Source: Flavobacteriales bacterium UBA3477 | GTDB lineage: Bacteria; Bacteroidota; Bacteroidia; Flavobacteriales; Schleiferiaceae | Length of the DNA: 38,880 nt | Assembly: GCA_002378005.1 (NCBI GenBank) | Contig: DFQY01000040.1 | Span: 1-38,880, forward strand | Direction of reading: 5' to 3' | In this document: positions 16,473 through 23,639 of the stretch, piece after piece | How positions within the stretch are numbered: position 1 is the stretch's first letter | How the letters are laid out: every line of letters begins with the position of its first letter | Made by a program: the position numbers and the translations under genes | The notes under the pieces: generated by a model | What the model saw: the letters and a program-made list of their open reading frames with translations, nothing else | Told to the model about the DNA's origin: nothing | Database searches by the model: none

Positions 16473-16869
16473 GGGGCTGACTGGTTTTGACAGCAAGCCG
16501 AAGGTTGATGTAAGCATGTCGAGCGCGGAAGGGGCAGCTCGTTAATACACCGCTTCACTTTTTATAACTGGCGAAGATTCTTACGCTTTGGCCGCTTAAT
16601 CTGACAGGATGTCGATTTTGCTAATCCTACACTAGGTGTAGGAGCTGAACATCTCACAAGAGCCCAAGTCCTGAGGCGCTTGATCACGAGGTGTGGAAAA
16701 TTCGGGAATGCAATTAGCTCTTGCCTCGCGGGCTAATTCAAGTTGAGAGGCTAAGCCATGATTAGGGTGCTTGTGCTCAGAGATTGGTCGAAAACCTAAT
16801 CACAAGATAAGCATGTAGAAAGCCTCAGGCTTCCTTGTTTGGACGCGAGTTCGATTCTCGCCAGCTCCA
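16473..16869 (+). ncRNA. ssrA: Transfer-messenger RNA (tmRNA)
   Basis: This RNA rescues ribosomes stalled on broken mRNAs and tags the unfinished protein for proteolysis. The ends pair as a tRNA-like acceptor stem: GGGGCTG at 16473-16479 with CAGCTCC at 16862-16868, followed by discriminator A at 16869. The T arm GCGAG-TTCGATT-CTCGC lies just before the 3' strand, and the first bases GGGGCTGACTGGTTTTGAC match the usual tmRNA 5' end. A tag reading frame ending YALAA and TAA lies about 100 bases in. The bases after the discriminator are CTT, so the CCA end is not encoded and must be added enzymatically. A consensus promoter box precedes the gene and a strong terminator follows. Confidence 0.97.
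16570..16599 (+). other. tmRNA proteolysis-tag reading frame
   Basis: The codons GGC GAA GAT TCT TAC GCT TTG GCC GCT TAA encode GEDSYALAA, to follow the alanine carried by the charged tmRNA. The YALAA end is the canonical signal for ClpXP-type proteases. GGC is taken as the resume codon because it is the first codon of the G-E-[D/E] type tag. Confidence 0.85.
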
Positions 16870-16891
16870 CTTGGTGATCCCGAGAAAGAAC

Positions 16892-16926
16892 AAAGCCAGC
16901 GCAATTCTTGCGCTGGCTTTTTCTTT
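16892..16926 (+). terminator. Rho-independent terminator of ssrA
   Basis: A perfect 13-bp stem (AAAGCCAGCGCAA with TTGCGCTGGCTTT) closes on a three-base TTC loop and runs into a T-rich tail, 23 bases after the tmRNA end. Confidence 0.92.
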
Positions 16927-17127
16927 AGACAAAATACGAAGCTTGCTTCAGGATTTTGGATGAAGAAAAATACCGCAGACGCGAAGCGGATGCTGGCTTT
17001 GTTTGAACGAAAGATCCACTCCACACGAGGCCAGTGAAAGAAAACTTCAGCTGCGCAGCAGCGAGTCGAGTGCCACAGGCACGCGAAGGGTTTCATTCTC
17101 GCCTAAGAAATAGGTTGACGATATATT
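16927..17127. other. Spacer between ssrA terminator and the RhlE-like helicase, with a T-arm-like echo
   Basis: This 200-base spacer holds no convincing gene. Near its end, at about 17079-17102, CACGCGAAGGGTTTCATTCTCGCC resembles the tmRNA T arm and 3' strand (ACGCGAGTTCGATTCTCGCC at 16843-16862). This could be a decayed duplicate left by an integrating element or a member of a repeat family found near RNA genes. A 25-codon frame at 16960-17037 was not accepted as a gene. Confidence 0.4.
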
Positions 17128-18414
17128 TTAAAATCTTCTCCGTGGCTTGCGCTTACCGCCGCCGGCACCACGAGGACCATTTGGACGATCTGATTTTGGC
17201 TTACCGCCACGCCCAGGTCGAGGACCGCGCTGGCCTGGCTTTTTAGGCTTGCGATTTTCAGGATCCGCCCACTCCTCGGCAGCACCAGCCGCAAATGGAT
17301 GGTCTTCAACAAGAGAAATGTCTATTTTTATCAACTTCTCGATATCCTTCAAATACTCGCGTTCATCTGCAGAACAGAAAGACACGCTACTCCCCGATGC
17401 GTCGGCACGACCCGTGCGCCCTATGCGGTGCACATAGGTTTCTGGAATATTAGGCAGCTCATAGTTCACTACATATTCTAATCCTGAGATGTCAATACCA
17501 CGTGCTGCGATATCAGTAGCCACCAATACTTGCAAATGACCCTCCTTAAAGTCCTTAAGTGCCTTCTGCCGTGCATTTTGACTCTTGTTTCCGTGAATGG
17601 CGGCAGCCTTAATGCCTTTTTTGGACAGAATACGAACGACCTTATCACAACCATGCTTGGTGCGCCCAAAGACCAACGTTTCACCGTCGAAAGACTTCAA
17701 CATCTCCACCAACAAAGCTGGTTTTTCCTTTTTGCTCACATAGAATACCTCTTGTGAGACACGCTCCGCAGTGGGCTTCGCCACGGCAATGCGTACTTGC
17801 TTATAATTCGGCTTTAGGATTTGCTCGCTCAAGGAGATAATGTCTTTCGGCATGGTTGCCGAGAAGAACAAGCTCTGTCGTTTTTGAGGAATGATCTTCA
17901 AAAGCTTGCGGACATCATGTATGAATCCCATGTCTAGCATCTGATCGGCTTCATCCAACACGAAATGTGTCAAAAATCTCAGATCAATAAAACCCTGCTG
18001 GTGCAAATCCAAAAGTCTACCTGGAGTAGCCACTAAATAGTCTACCCCTTTTTTCAACTGATCCACTTGAGGATTTTGACCTACACCCCCGAAAATGACA
18101 GCTGTACGCAAACCCGTTCCGTGGCTGTAGCGCTTGGCGTTTTCCCCTACTTGGAGCGCGAGCTCTCGGGTTGGGGTCACTACTAAGGCCTTGATTTTTC
18201 TAGTCTTAAAAGTTTTTTCTTGGAGCAGATGCTCAATAATGGGAATGGTAAAAGCAGCTGTTTTTCCTGTACCGGTTTGTGCGGTTCCGAGTAAATCATA
18301 CCCTTCCAAAAGAATAGGAATACTCTGAGCTTGAATAGGTGTGGGTTGGGTATATCCTTGATTTTTCAAGGCAGCTAGGATTCGAGAATCGAGTCCTAAG
18401 GAATCAAAAGTCAT
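17128..18414 (-). CDS. DEAD-box RNA helicase, RhlE-like
   Basis: A 428-residue ATP-dependent RNA helicase. Motifs in order: Q motif GYTQPTPIQ, motif I AQTGTGKT, PTREL, GG and TPGR, DEAD (in VLDEADQMLDMGF), SAT, ATDIAARGID (motif V) and HRIGRTGR (motif VI). About 370 residues of helicase core are followed by a short Lys/Arg/Gly/Pro-rich tail with GRGG-type repeats that probably binds RNA without sequence preference. This is the RhlE type, without the DbpA-like domain of the other helicase in this window. I use the ATG at 18412-18414; an upstream in-frame start at 18432 would add six residues. A TATCTTTG box lies 34 bases upstream. It is divergent from the TetR/export operon. Confidence 0.93.
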   Translation of the reverse strand: MTFDSLGLDSRILAALKNQGYTQPTPIQAQSIPILLEGYDLLGTAQTGTGKTAAFTIPIIEHLLQEKTFKTRKIKALVVTPTRELALQVGENAKRYSHGTGLRTAVIFGGVGQNPQVDQLKKGVDYLVATPGRLLDLHQQGFIDLRFLTHFVLDEADQMLDMGFIHDVRKLLKIIPQKRQSLFFSATMPKDIISLSEQILKPNYKQVRIAVAKPTAERVSQEVFYVSKKEKPALLVEMLKSFDGETLVFGRTKHGCDKVVRILSKKGIKAAAIHGNKSQNARQKALKDFKEGHLQVLVATDIAARGIDISGLEYVVNYELPNIPETYVHRIGRTGRADASGSSVSFCSADEREYLKDIEKLIKIDISLVEDHPFAAGAAEEWADPENRKPKKPGQRGPRPGRGGKPKSDRPNGPRGAGGGKRKPRRRF

Positions 18415-18448
18415 AAAAGGTGGCAATAGCATCAGTGCGATTGCAAGG

Positions 18449-18456
18449 CAAAGATA
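18449..18456 (-). promoter_or_regulatory. Candidate -7 box of the RhlE-like helicase
   Basis: The leftward strand reads TATCTTTG, an exact TAnnTTTG match, 34 bases before the ATG. No TTG is seen at the expected -33 spacing. Confidence 0.55.
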
Positions 18457-18484
18457 CGTCTAATTATTCCGACCATCTTTTTTA

Positions 18485-18508
18485 ATAATAGTAATACTAT
18501 TATATTTG
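18485..18508 (+). promoter_or_regulatory. Promoter and palindromic operator of the TetR-ABC-HlyD-TolC operon
   Basis: A perfect 9-1-9 inverted repeat, ATAATAGTA-A-TACTATTAT, occupies 18485-18503. Its right arm runs into the exact -7 box TATATTTG at 18501-18508. A repressor bound here would block polymerase, so it is the likely binding site of the TetR-family product encoded 40 bases downstream. A smaller palindrome TTGTTAAACAA follows at 18511-18521. The pattern is seen; the link to the regulator is inference. Confidence 0.7.
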
Positions 18509-18547
18509 TATTGTTAAACAATTATTTGACTATAGCGTTAATATCAT

Positions 18548-19216
18548 ATGAATGCACTGAATATTTCAGTGAGCGCCAAGCTCTACAACAAGAACCCAGA
18601 GGAAACCAACCTCGGAAAACGAATTCTTTCCAAGAGTATTGAACTCATGGAAGAGATGGGATATGAGCATGTGACCTTTAAAAAAATTGGTCTTCCCATA
18701 GAAAGCACTGAAGCAAGCGTCTATCGCTACTTTCAAAACAAGCACCAGCTACTCGCCTACCTCATCAACTGGTATTGGGGATGGCTTGAGGTAAAAATGG
18801 CTCAGGAATTCATGATGCTCAATAGCGCGGAAGACAAATTAAAGCGAGCCATTGAGTTACTGGTATTACCTATGGATGAAGACGAACGTATTCCTCATAT
18901 TGACGAAGGTACACTTCAACGTTTGGTCGTGGCGGAATACCCAAAAATCTACCTGACTAAAGAGGTTGATGCCGAAAATGAAGAAGGATACTTTCTAGGA
19001 TATAAAAGTCTCTGCGACACCCTCGGAAATCTTGCCTTGCAGATTAACCCCGCCTACAAATACCCGCACAGCTTGTTTTCAACCGTGATTTCTGCAGCCC
19101 AAAGCCAGCAGTTTTTCACCGAACACCTGCCTCGCCTTTCCGACGCCGCCACTGGCCGTGACGCCATTGTCGATTTTCTAACCGAAATGACCCTTAACTC
19201 GATTCAAAAGCGATGA
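18548..19216 (+). CDS. TetR/AcrR-family transcriptional regulator
   Basis: A 222-residue regulator. Residues about 22-70 form the TetR helix-turn-helix: LGKRILSKSIELMEEMGYEH, then FKKIG and EASVYRYFQNKHQLLAYLINWYW, with YRYFQNKHQLL being the classic recognition-helix end. The C-terminal 150 residues are helical and would bind a ligand or mediate dimerisation; the ligand is unknown. Its TGA stop overlaps the ATG of the ABC gene (ATGA), so it is the first gene of a four-gene operon with the exporter. A perfect palindrome over the operon promoter suggests that it represses its own transcription and that of the exporter. Confidence 0.9.
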   Translation: MNALNISVSAKLYNKNPEETNLGKRILSKSIELMEEMGYEHVTFKKIGLPIESTEASVYRYFQNKHQLLAYLINWYWGWLEVKMAQEFMMLNSAEDKLKRAIELLVLPMDEDERIPHIDEGTLQRLVVAEYPKIYLTKEVDAENEEGYFLGYKSLCDTLGNLALQINPAYKYPHSLFSTVISAAQSQQFFTEHLPRLSDAATGRDAIVDFLTEMTLNSIQKR

Positions 19217-20853
19217 CCAAAAACCCTTTTCAGAAATTTATCGCGATGCTCTCGGAGGACCGCCGAGACATTATATACCTATATGCCTACGCCCTTTTTT
19301 ATGCTATTGTAAACCTCAGCTTACCGTTGGGCGTACAAGCCATCATTGGTTTAATCCAAGCGGGCATGGTCAGCACTAGTTGGATTATCCTTAGCGCCGT
19401 GGTGACCTTAGGCGTCCTCGTGGGTGGTGTATTGCAGATTTTACAATTATCCATTAGCGAGATTTTACAGCAGCGTATTTTCACACGTGCCGCTTTTGAA
19501 TTCACCTATAGAATCCCAAGGTTTCAAAATGCCTCAATCCGAGGGCAGTATCCACCAGAACTCATCAATAGATTCTTTGATACGCTGAACGTGCAAAAAG
19601 GACTCTCCACGATTCTTATGGATTTCAGCGCATCATCATTACAAATTATCATCGGCCTCATTCTATTGAGTACCTACCACCCCTTCTTTATAACCTTTGG
19701 CGTGGCATTGATTATAGTACTGATCGCGATTCTGTACTACACGGGACCAAGAGGATTGGATAGTAGTATGCAAGAGAGTACCTACAAATACAAAATTGCA
19801 CACTGGCTCAAGGAAATCGCCCGTACGATGGACACTTTCAAAAGGGCCGGACATACCGAATTACCCTTGGAGCGGACAGATGAATTGGTCAATCGCTACC
19901 TCGAACATCGAAAGCGTCACTGGAAAGTATTGATCTTCCAATATGCGAATATCGTCGGATTCAAAGCCTTTGTAACGCTCGGTTTGTTGATCATAGGCGG
20001 ACTTTTGGTGATTCAAAATGAGATTAATGTGGGCCAATTCGTTGCTTCAGAAATCGTCATCATCCTCATCATTAACTCTGCAGAGAAACTCATACTCACC
20101 ATGGAGCCTATTTACGATGTGCTCACCGCTGTGGAGAAAATGAGTACCGTAACCAACATCCCACTCGAGGAAGACCAAGGCGCAATGCTTTTCGACACCG
20201 TCGATACAGGCATGGGTGCTTCTTTGGAGCTCAAAGACCTGACCTACATGTCTGAGGACGGATCTCGCGCCATCCTAAACAACTTAAATTTAACCATCCC
20301 TTCGGGAGCTCGTGCGGTGATTACCGGGCCCAATGGCTCAGGTAAATCCACGCTATTGCGATTACTCGCCGTACAGTACGAACCCAGCCATGGCACCGTG
20401 AGCTTTAACGGTTATCCCTCAGGCAACCTGAATACAGCCGACCTTCGATACCATTTAGGAGATTGCTTCTTGAGCGAAGACCTATTTGAGGGCACCCTTG
20501 TGGAGAACATCACCTTAGGAAGACCCGAAATTGGGCTCAGCGATGTGGAATGGGCGGTTCAAGGATTAGGACTACAAAGCTTTATAAAATCTCTCCCGAA
20601 AGGTTATGAAACGATGGTGGGACCAACAGCAAGACCTCTTTCGAGTAGTTTGGTTGAACGAATCCTTTTAGCGCGAGCCATTGTCGTTCGACCGCGCTTG
20701 CTCTTGCTGGACGATATCTTCCATCTTTTTGACCCAAAAGAACGTAAGAGCATTATCGAATTCATCTGGGACCCAAGCCAACCTTGGACTCTAGTGGCAG
20801 CATCGAACCTTCCAACCGTTAAAGAAAACAGTACTCAAACCATCGAACTATAA
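19213..20853 (+). CDS. ABC half-transporter (exporter type) with degenerate nucleotide-binding motifs
   Basis: A 546-residue fusion of a six-helix exporter membrane domain (about 20-310) and a nucleotide-binding domain (about 335-546), the form used by type 1 secretion and drug exporters; no N-terminal peptidase domain. Walker A is intact: GPNGSGKST (372-380). Other motifs are not canonical: the signature is LSSSL (476-480) instead of LSGGQ; Walker B RLLLLDD carries Asp501 where the catalytic Glu is expected; the H-loop has Asn532 (AASNLP) instead of His; and no Gln is seen in the Q-loop region (416-425). The membrane partner genes hlyD-like and tolC-like follow directly. It probably binds ATP; whether it hydrolyses it normally is open. 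It could instead be a conserved Bacteroidota variant. The cargo is unknown. Confidence 0.88.
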   Translation: MTKNPFQKFIAMLSEDRRDIIYLYAYALFYAIVNLSLPLGVQAIIGLIQAGMVSTSWIILSAVVTLGVLVGGVLQILQLSISEILQQRIFTRAAFEFTYRIPRFQNASIRGQYPPELINRFFDTLNVQKGLSTILMDFSASSLQIIIGLILLSTYHPFFITFGVALIIVLIAILYYTGPRGLDSSMQESTYKYKIAHWLKEIARTMDTFKRAGHTELPLERTDELVNRYLEHRKRHWKVLIFQYANIVGFKAFVTLGLLIIGGLLVIQNEINVGQFVASEIVIILIINSAEKLILTMEPIYDVLTAVEKMSTVTNIPLEEDQGAMLFDTVDTGMGASLELKDLTYMSEDGSRAILNNLNLTIPSGARAVITGPNGSGKSTLLRLLAVQYEPSHGTVSFNGYPSGNLNTADLRYHLGDCFLSEDLFEGTLVENITLGRPEIGLSDVEWAVQGLGLQSFIKSLPKGYETMVGPTARPLSSSLVERILLARAIVVRPRLLLLDDIFHLFDPKERKSIIEFIWDPSQPWTLVAASNLPTVKENSTQTIEL

Positions 20854-20856
20854 GCC

Positions 20857-22215
20857 ATGCTAAATATTTCGAAAAACAGAATTAATGACCGATTAGACAC
20901 TAAGCGATACGAGAGCTTCGAGAAGCTAAACAATCCTTTCATCGGTCCTAAGGTGAAGCGCACCTTCTTCATCGCCGCGTTCGTAAGTCTAGGTGGACTT
21001 TTCCTCCCTTGGACACAAAACATCCAGGGCAAAGGAACCGTGACTATGCGCCAGCCCGAACAACGCCCTAGTGAGATTCAAGCCGCCATCGCAGGCCAAA
21101 TCGCACAATGGTATGCCGTAGAAGGAGACCTCGTAGAGAAAGGAGATACGATTGCCAGACTTCAGGAAATTCAGAACGAATACTTGGATCCAGAGCTCAT
21201 TGCACGTACCCAAGAACAATTGGACGCCAAACAAAACGGTGTAGAAAGCTATATAGCCAAGGTCAGCGCCTTAGAATCCTTGGTGCAAACCTTACGCACC
21301 AATCAGCAAATCAGCGCCCAGAGCTTGACCTTCAAATTACAGGCCGCCCGTGCTGCTGCGCAGGCAGATTCAGCTAACTATACAGCAGAAGCTCAAAATC
21401 TAAAGGTCGCACAAGACCAGGCGAATCGTTTTGAACAACTCTTCAATCAAGGACTGAAAAGCCGCACGGAAGTGGAACAATACCGTGTTAAGTTGGCTCA
21501 AGGCACAGCAAAAACCAAGGAAGCACAGCAGAAGTGGGAAATGAGCAAAAACAGGCAGCTCGATGCCAAATTAGAATTAGGCAACAACAGCAATGCCTAT
21601 CTGGAGAAAATTTCAAAAGCCCAGAGCGAACTTGCTACAGCCCAAGGGGCTCTAGCGGCTAGTCAAGGAGAACTCGCGAAGTTGCAGAACACCTTGCGGA
21701 ATTACCAAGTGCGCAGCGGCTACTACTACATCTTGGCACCACAAACAGGAATGCTGGCCAAAGTAAAAAAGCAGGGGATCGGCGAAACGGTGAAAGAGGG
21801 CACACCCTTAGCCACCATCGTGCCTACCGCCTATGAATTAGCCGTTGAACTATATATCAGCCCCATAGACATGCCTTTGATTCATGAAGGGAGCCAAGTA
21901 ATGTTCCAATTCGACGGTTGGCCCGCCATTGTTTTTAGAGGATGGCCAAATACCAGTTATGGTACTTTTAGCGGGGCGGTCATAGCAATCGACCGAATCA
22001 CAAATGAGAAGGGCAAATACCGCATATTAGTGGCTCCAGAGGAGGAATGGCCACAAAACTTGCGTGCCGGAACCGGTGCCAGAGGAATCGCACTTTTGAA
22101 TACTGTACCAGTATGGTACGAAATGTGGCGTCAGCTCAACACCTTTCCGCCGGACTACTATGAGCCAGTGCAGGCCAAAGAGAAATTGGACAAACCAAAA
22201 CTCAAATTGAAATAA
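20857..22215 (+). CDS. HlyD-family periplasmic adaptor (membrane fusion protein)
   Basis: A 452-residue adaptor that should link the ABC exporter in the inner membrane to the TolC channel. A short cytoplasmic N-terminus precedes one membrane helix (about 35-52). A first half of the lipoyl (biotinyl-like) domain follows (IQAAIAGQIAQWYAVEGDLVEKGDTIARL, about 73-105). A long Ala/Gln/Glu/Lys-rich coiled coil spans about 110-285, and the second lipoyl half comes next (ILAPQTGMLAKVKKQGIGETVKEGTPLATIVP, about 290-322). A beta-barrel region then ends near 430. It starts three bases after the ABC stop, and its stop overlaps the tolC-like start (TAATG), so the genes are tightly coupled. Confidence 0.92.
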   Translation: MLNISKNRINDRLDTKRYESFEKLNNPFIGPKVKRTFFIAAFVSLGGLFLPWTQNIQGKGTVTMRQPEQRPSEIQAAIAGQIAQWYAVEGDLVEKGDTIARLQEIQNEYLDPELIARTQEQLDAKQNGVESYIAKVSALESLVQTLRTNQQISAQSLTFKLQAARAAAQADSANYTAEAQNLKVAQDQANRFEQLFNQGLKSRTEVEQYRVKLAQGTAKTKEAQQKWEMSKNRQLDAKLELGNNSNAYLEKISKAQSELATAQGALAASQGELAKLQNTLRNYQVRSGYYYILAPQTGMLAKVKKQGIGETVKEGTPLATIVPTAYELAVELYISPIDMPLIHEGSQVMFQFDGWPAIVFRGWPNTSYGTFSGAVIAIDRITNEKGKYRILVAPEEEWPQNLRAGTGARGIALLNTVPVWYEMWRQLNTFPPDYYEPVQAKEKLDKPKLKLK

Positions 22216-23594
22216 TGGCGAAGCGATTTCTTTTTATTGGATTCTACTTCCTCTTGACCTCACTTTCAGCTCAGCACAAGGAGGTAGATAGCGTCCTGAC
22301 AGTCGATGAATTCATCCAATGGGTAGATCAAAACCACCCTCTTCTAAAGGCCGTGGGCAACAAACTCCCCATTGCCAAAGCGGAATTGCGAAAGGTTCGC
22401 GGTGCGTTCGACCCCTATATCAGCGGCACTTTGGCCAGCAAAGAATTCAACGGAGAACAATACTTTCGCAGACCCGGAGTTCAACTGAGCAGTGCGACGG
22501 CTAGCCCGGTCCAACTACAACTAGATTGGAACAGCATCGATGGACTCTATACCAATCCTCAAGATAAACTTCCACCCGAGGGTTTATTCGCCGTTGGCGG
22601 AATGATCAATCTGGGCAAGGGATTATTGACAGACGTACGCCGCACCGACCTCGCCTTGGCAAAAGCTGGAGTCGAACTCAGTGCCGCAGAGGCAGAGTTG
22701 TACCGCAATGAACTATTGACAAAGGCCGTCCAAACTTATTGGGAGTGGTTTGAAGCAGACCAAAATGTTGAGGCCTATGAGGTAGCTTGGAATGCAGCAA
22801 TGGAAGTCTATGTCTTTACCATTAGTGCCTTTGAAGCAGGCGATGCCTCTGCAATGGACACCTTGGACGCCAGAGCCTTAGTCAGCACTTGGGAAACAGA
22901 TTTCTACAGCGCACAGAGTAAGGCGGTTAAGGCCTTATATGATCTGAGCAACTGGCTTTGGTCGGCAGAGGAACGCCCTGTTGTCCTTCAACCCTATGTT
23001 AAACCTTCTGCGGAATTACCGAGACAAACGGAAACTATCTTATGGGATAAAGAACACCCACTCTGGACCTACAACGATCAAAAAGAAGAGCAGTTGCGTC
23101 TTAAGCGGCAATTGGCCCGAGAATACCTAAAACCTACAATTGCCGTGGGCGGTGCCTACTTGCTACCCGGTAATTTTGAAGCGTTGCCGAGCCAAGGTGA
23201 TTTCGATGCTAACAATAGATTGGTAAATGCCAAACTTGGCATCCCACTGTTCTTAAGAGAAGGAAGAGGCTACACGCAGAGCCAGAGCCTACAATTAGAA
23301 AGCTTTCAATGGGAGCGCTCAGCCATTGAGAATCAGTGGGACAACGCCTTAAGCAGCACAACCACCCAATTACTCCAACTTGAAGCCGCTGTAAAAGCAA
23401 GCGTTACCAACCAAGAGTCAGTATTCCAATTACTTCAGGCAGAGCAGAAAAAACTCGTGCTCGGCGATAGCGAATTAATCAAGGTCAACTTACGTACAAG
23501 CTATTTTGCAAAAGCGCAAATCCAACGGGCAAAATTACAAGCGGAATTAGGCCAAACTTGGGCCTATTGGATGCAACTTAGCGCCGGGTACTAA
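22215..23594 (+). CDS. TolC-family outer-membrane efflux channel
   Basis: A 459-residue protein with an N-terminal signal peptide (about 1-19, cut after LTSLSAQ). The remainder is long amphipathic helices with frequent Leu/Ala/Gln/Glu, in two similar halves, as in outer-membrane efflux proteins that form a trimeric channel through periplasm and outer membrane. The first half opens with LTVDEFIQWVDQNHPLLKA, a typical TolC-family entry. Its ATG overlaps the HlyD stop. It is the last gene of the export operon; no hairpin terminator is visible in the short gap before the MFS gene. Confidence 0.9.
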   Translation: MAKRFLFIGFYFLLTSLSAQHKEVDSVLTVDEFIQWVDQNHPLLKAVGNKLPIAKAELRKVRGAFDPYISGTLASKEFNGEQYFRRPGVQLSSATASPVQLQLDWNSIDGLYTNPQDKLPPEGLFAVGGMINLGKGLLTDVRRTDLALAKAGVELSAAEAELYRNELLTKAVQTYWEWFEADQNVEAYEVAWNAAMEVYVFTISAFEAGDASAMDTLDARALVSTWETDFYSAQSKAVKALYDLSNWLWSAEERPVVLQPYVKPSAELPRQTETILWDKEHPLWTYNDQKEEQLRLKRQLAREYLKPTIAVGGAYLLPGNFEALPSQGDFDANNRLVNAKLGIPLFLREGRGYTQSQSLQLESFQWERSAIENQWDNALSSTTTQLLQLEAAVKASVTNQESVFQLLQAEQKKLVLGDSELIKVNLRTSYFAKAQIQRAKLQAELGQTWAYWMQLSAGY

Positions 23595-23639
23595 AGTCAA
23601 TTATTTCATTACATTGTGCGTTCGTTAACTCACTCTGAA

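Noticed and set aside
16960..17037. 25-codon rightward frame (MKKNTADAKRMLALF...) after the ssrA terminator
   Set aside because: It lies in non-coding-looking debris, has no ribosome-binding signal or promoter of its own and no recognisable family.
16800..17096. 98-residue leftward frame across the end of ssrA
   Set aside because: It overlaps the tmRNA, its terminator and the spacer; the GENRTRVQTRKPEAF segment is antisense to tmRNA, a common false annotation.
17147..17437. Pro/Arg-rich rightward frame opposite the RhlE-like helicase tail
   Set aside because: It is antisense to a low-complexity coding tail with no independent signals.
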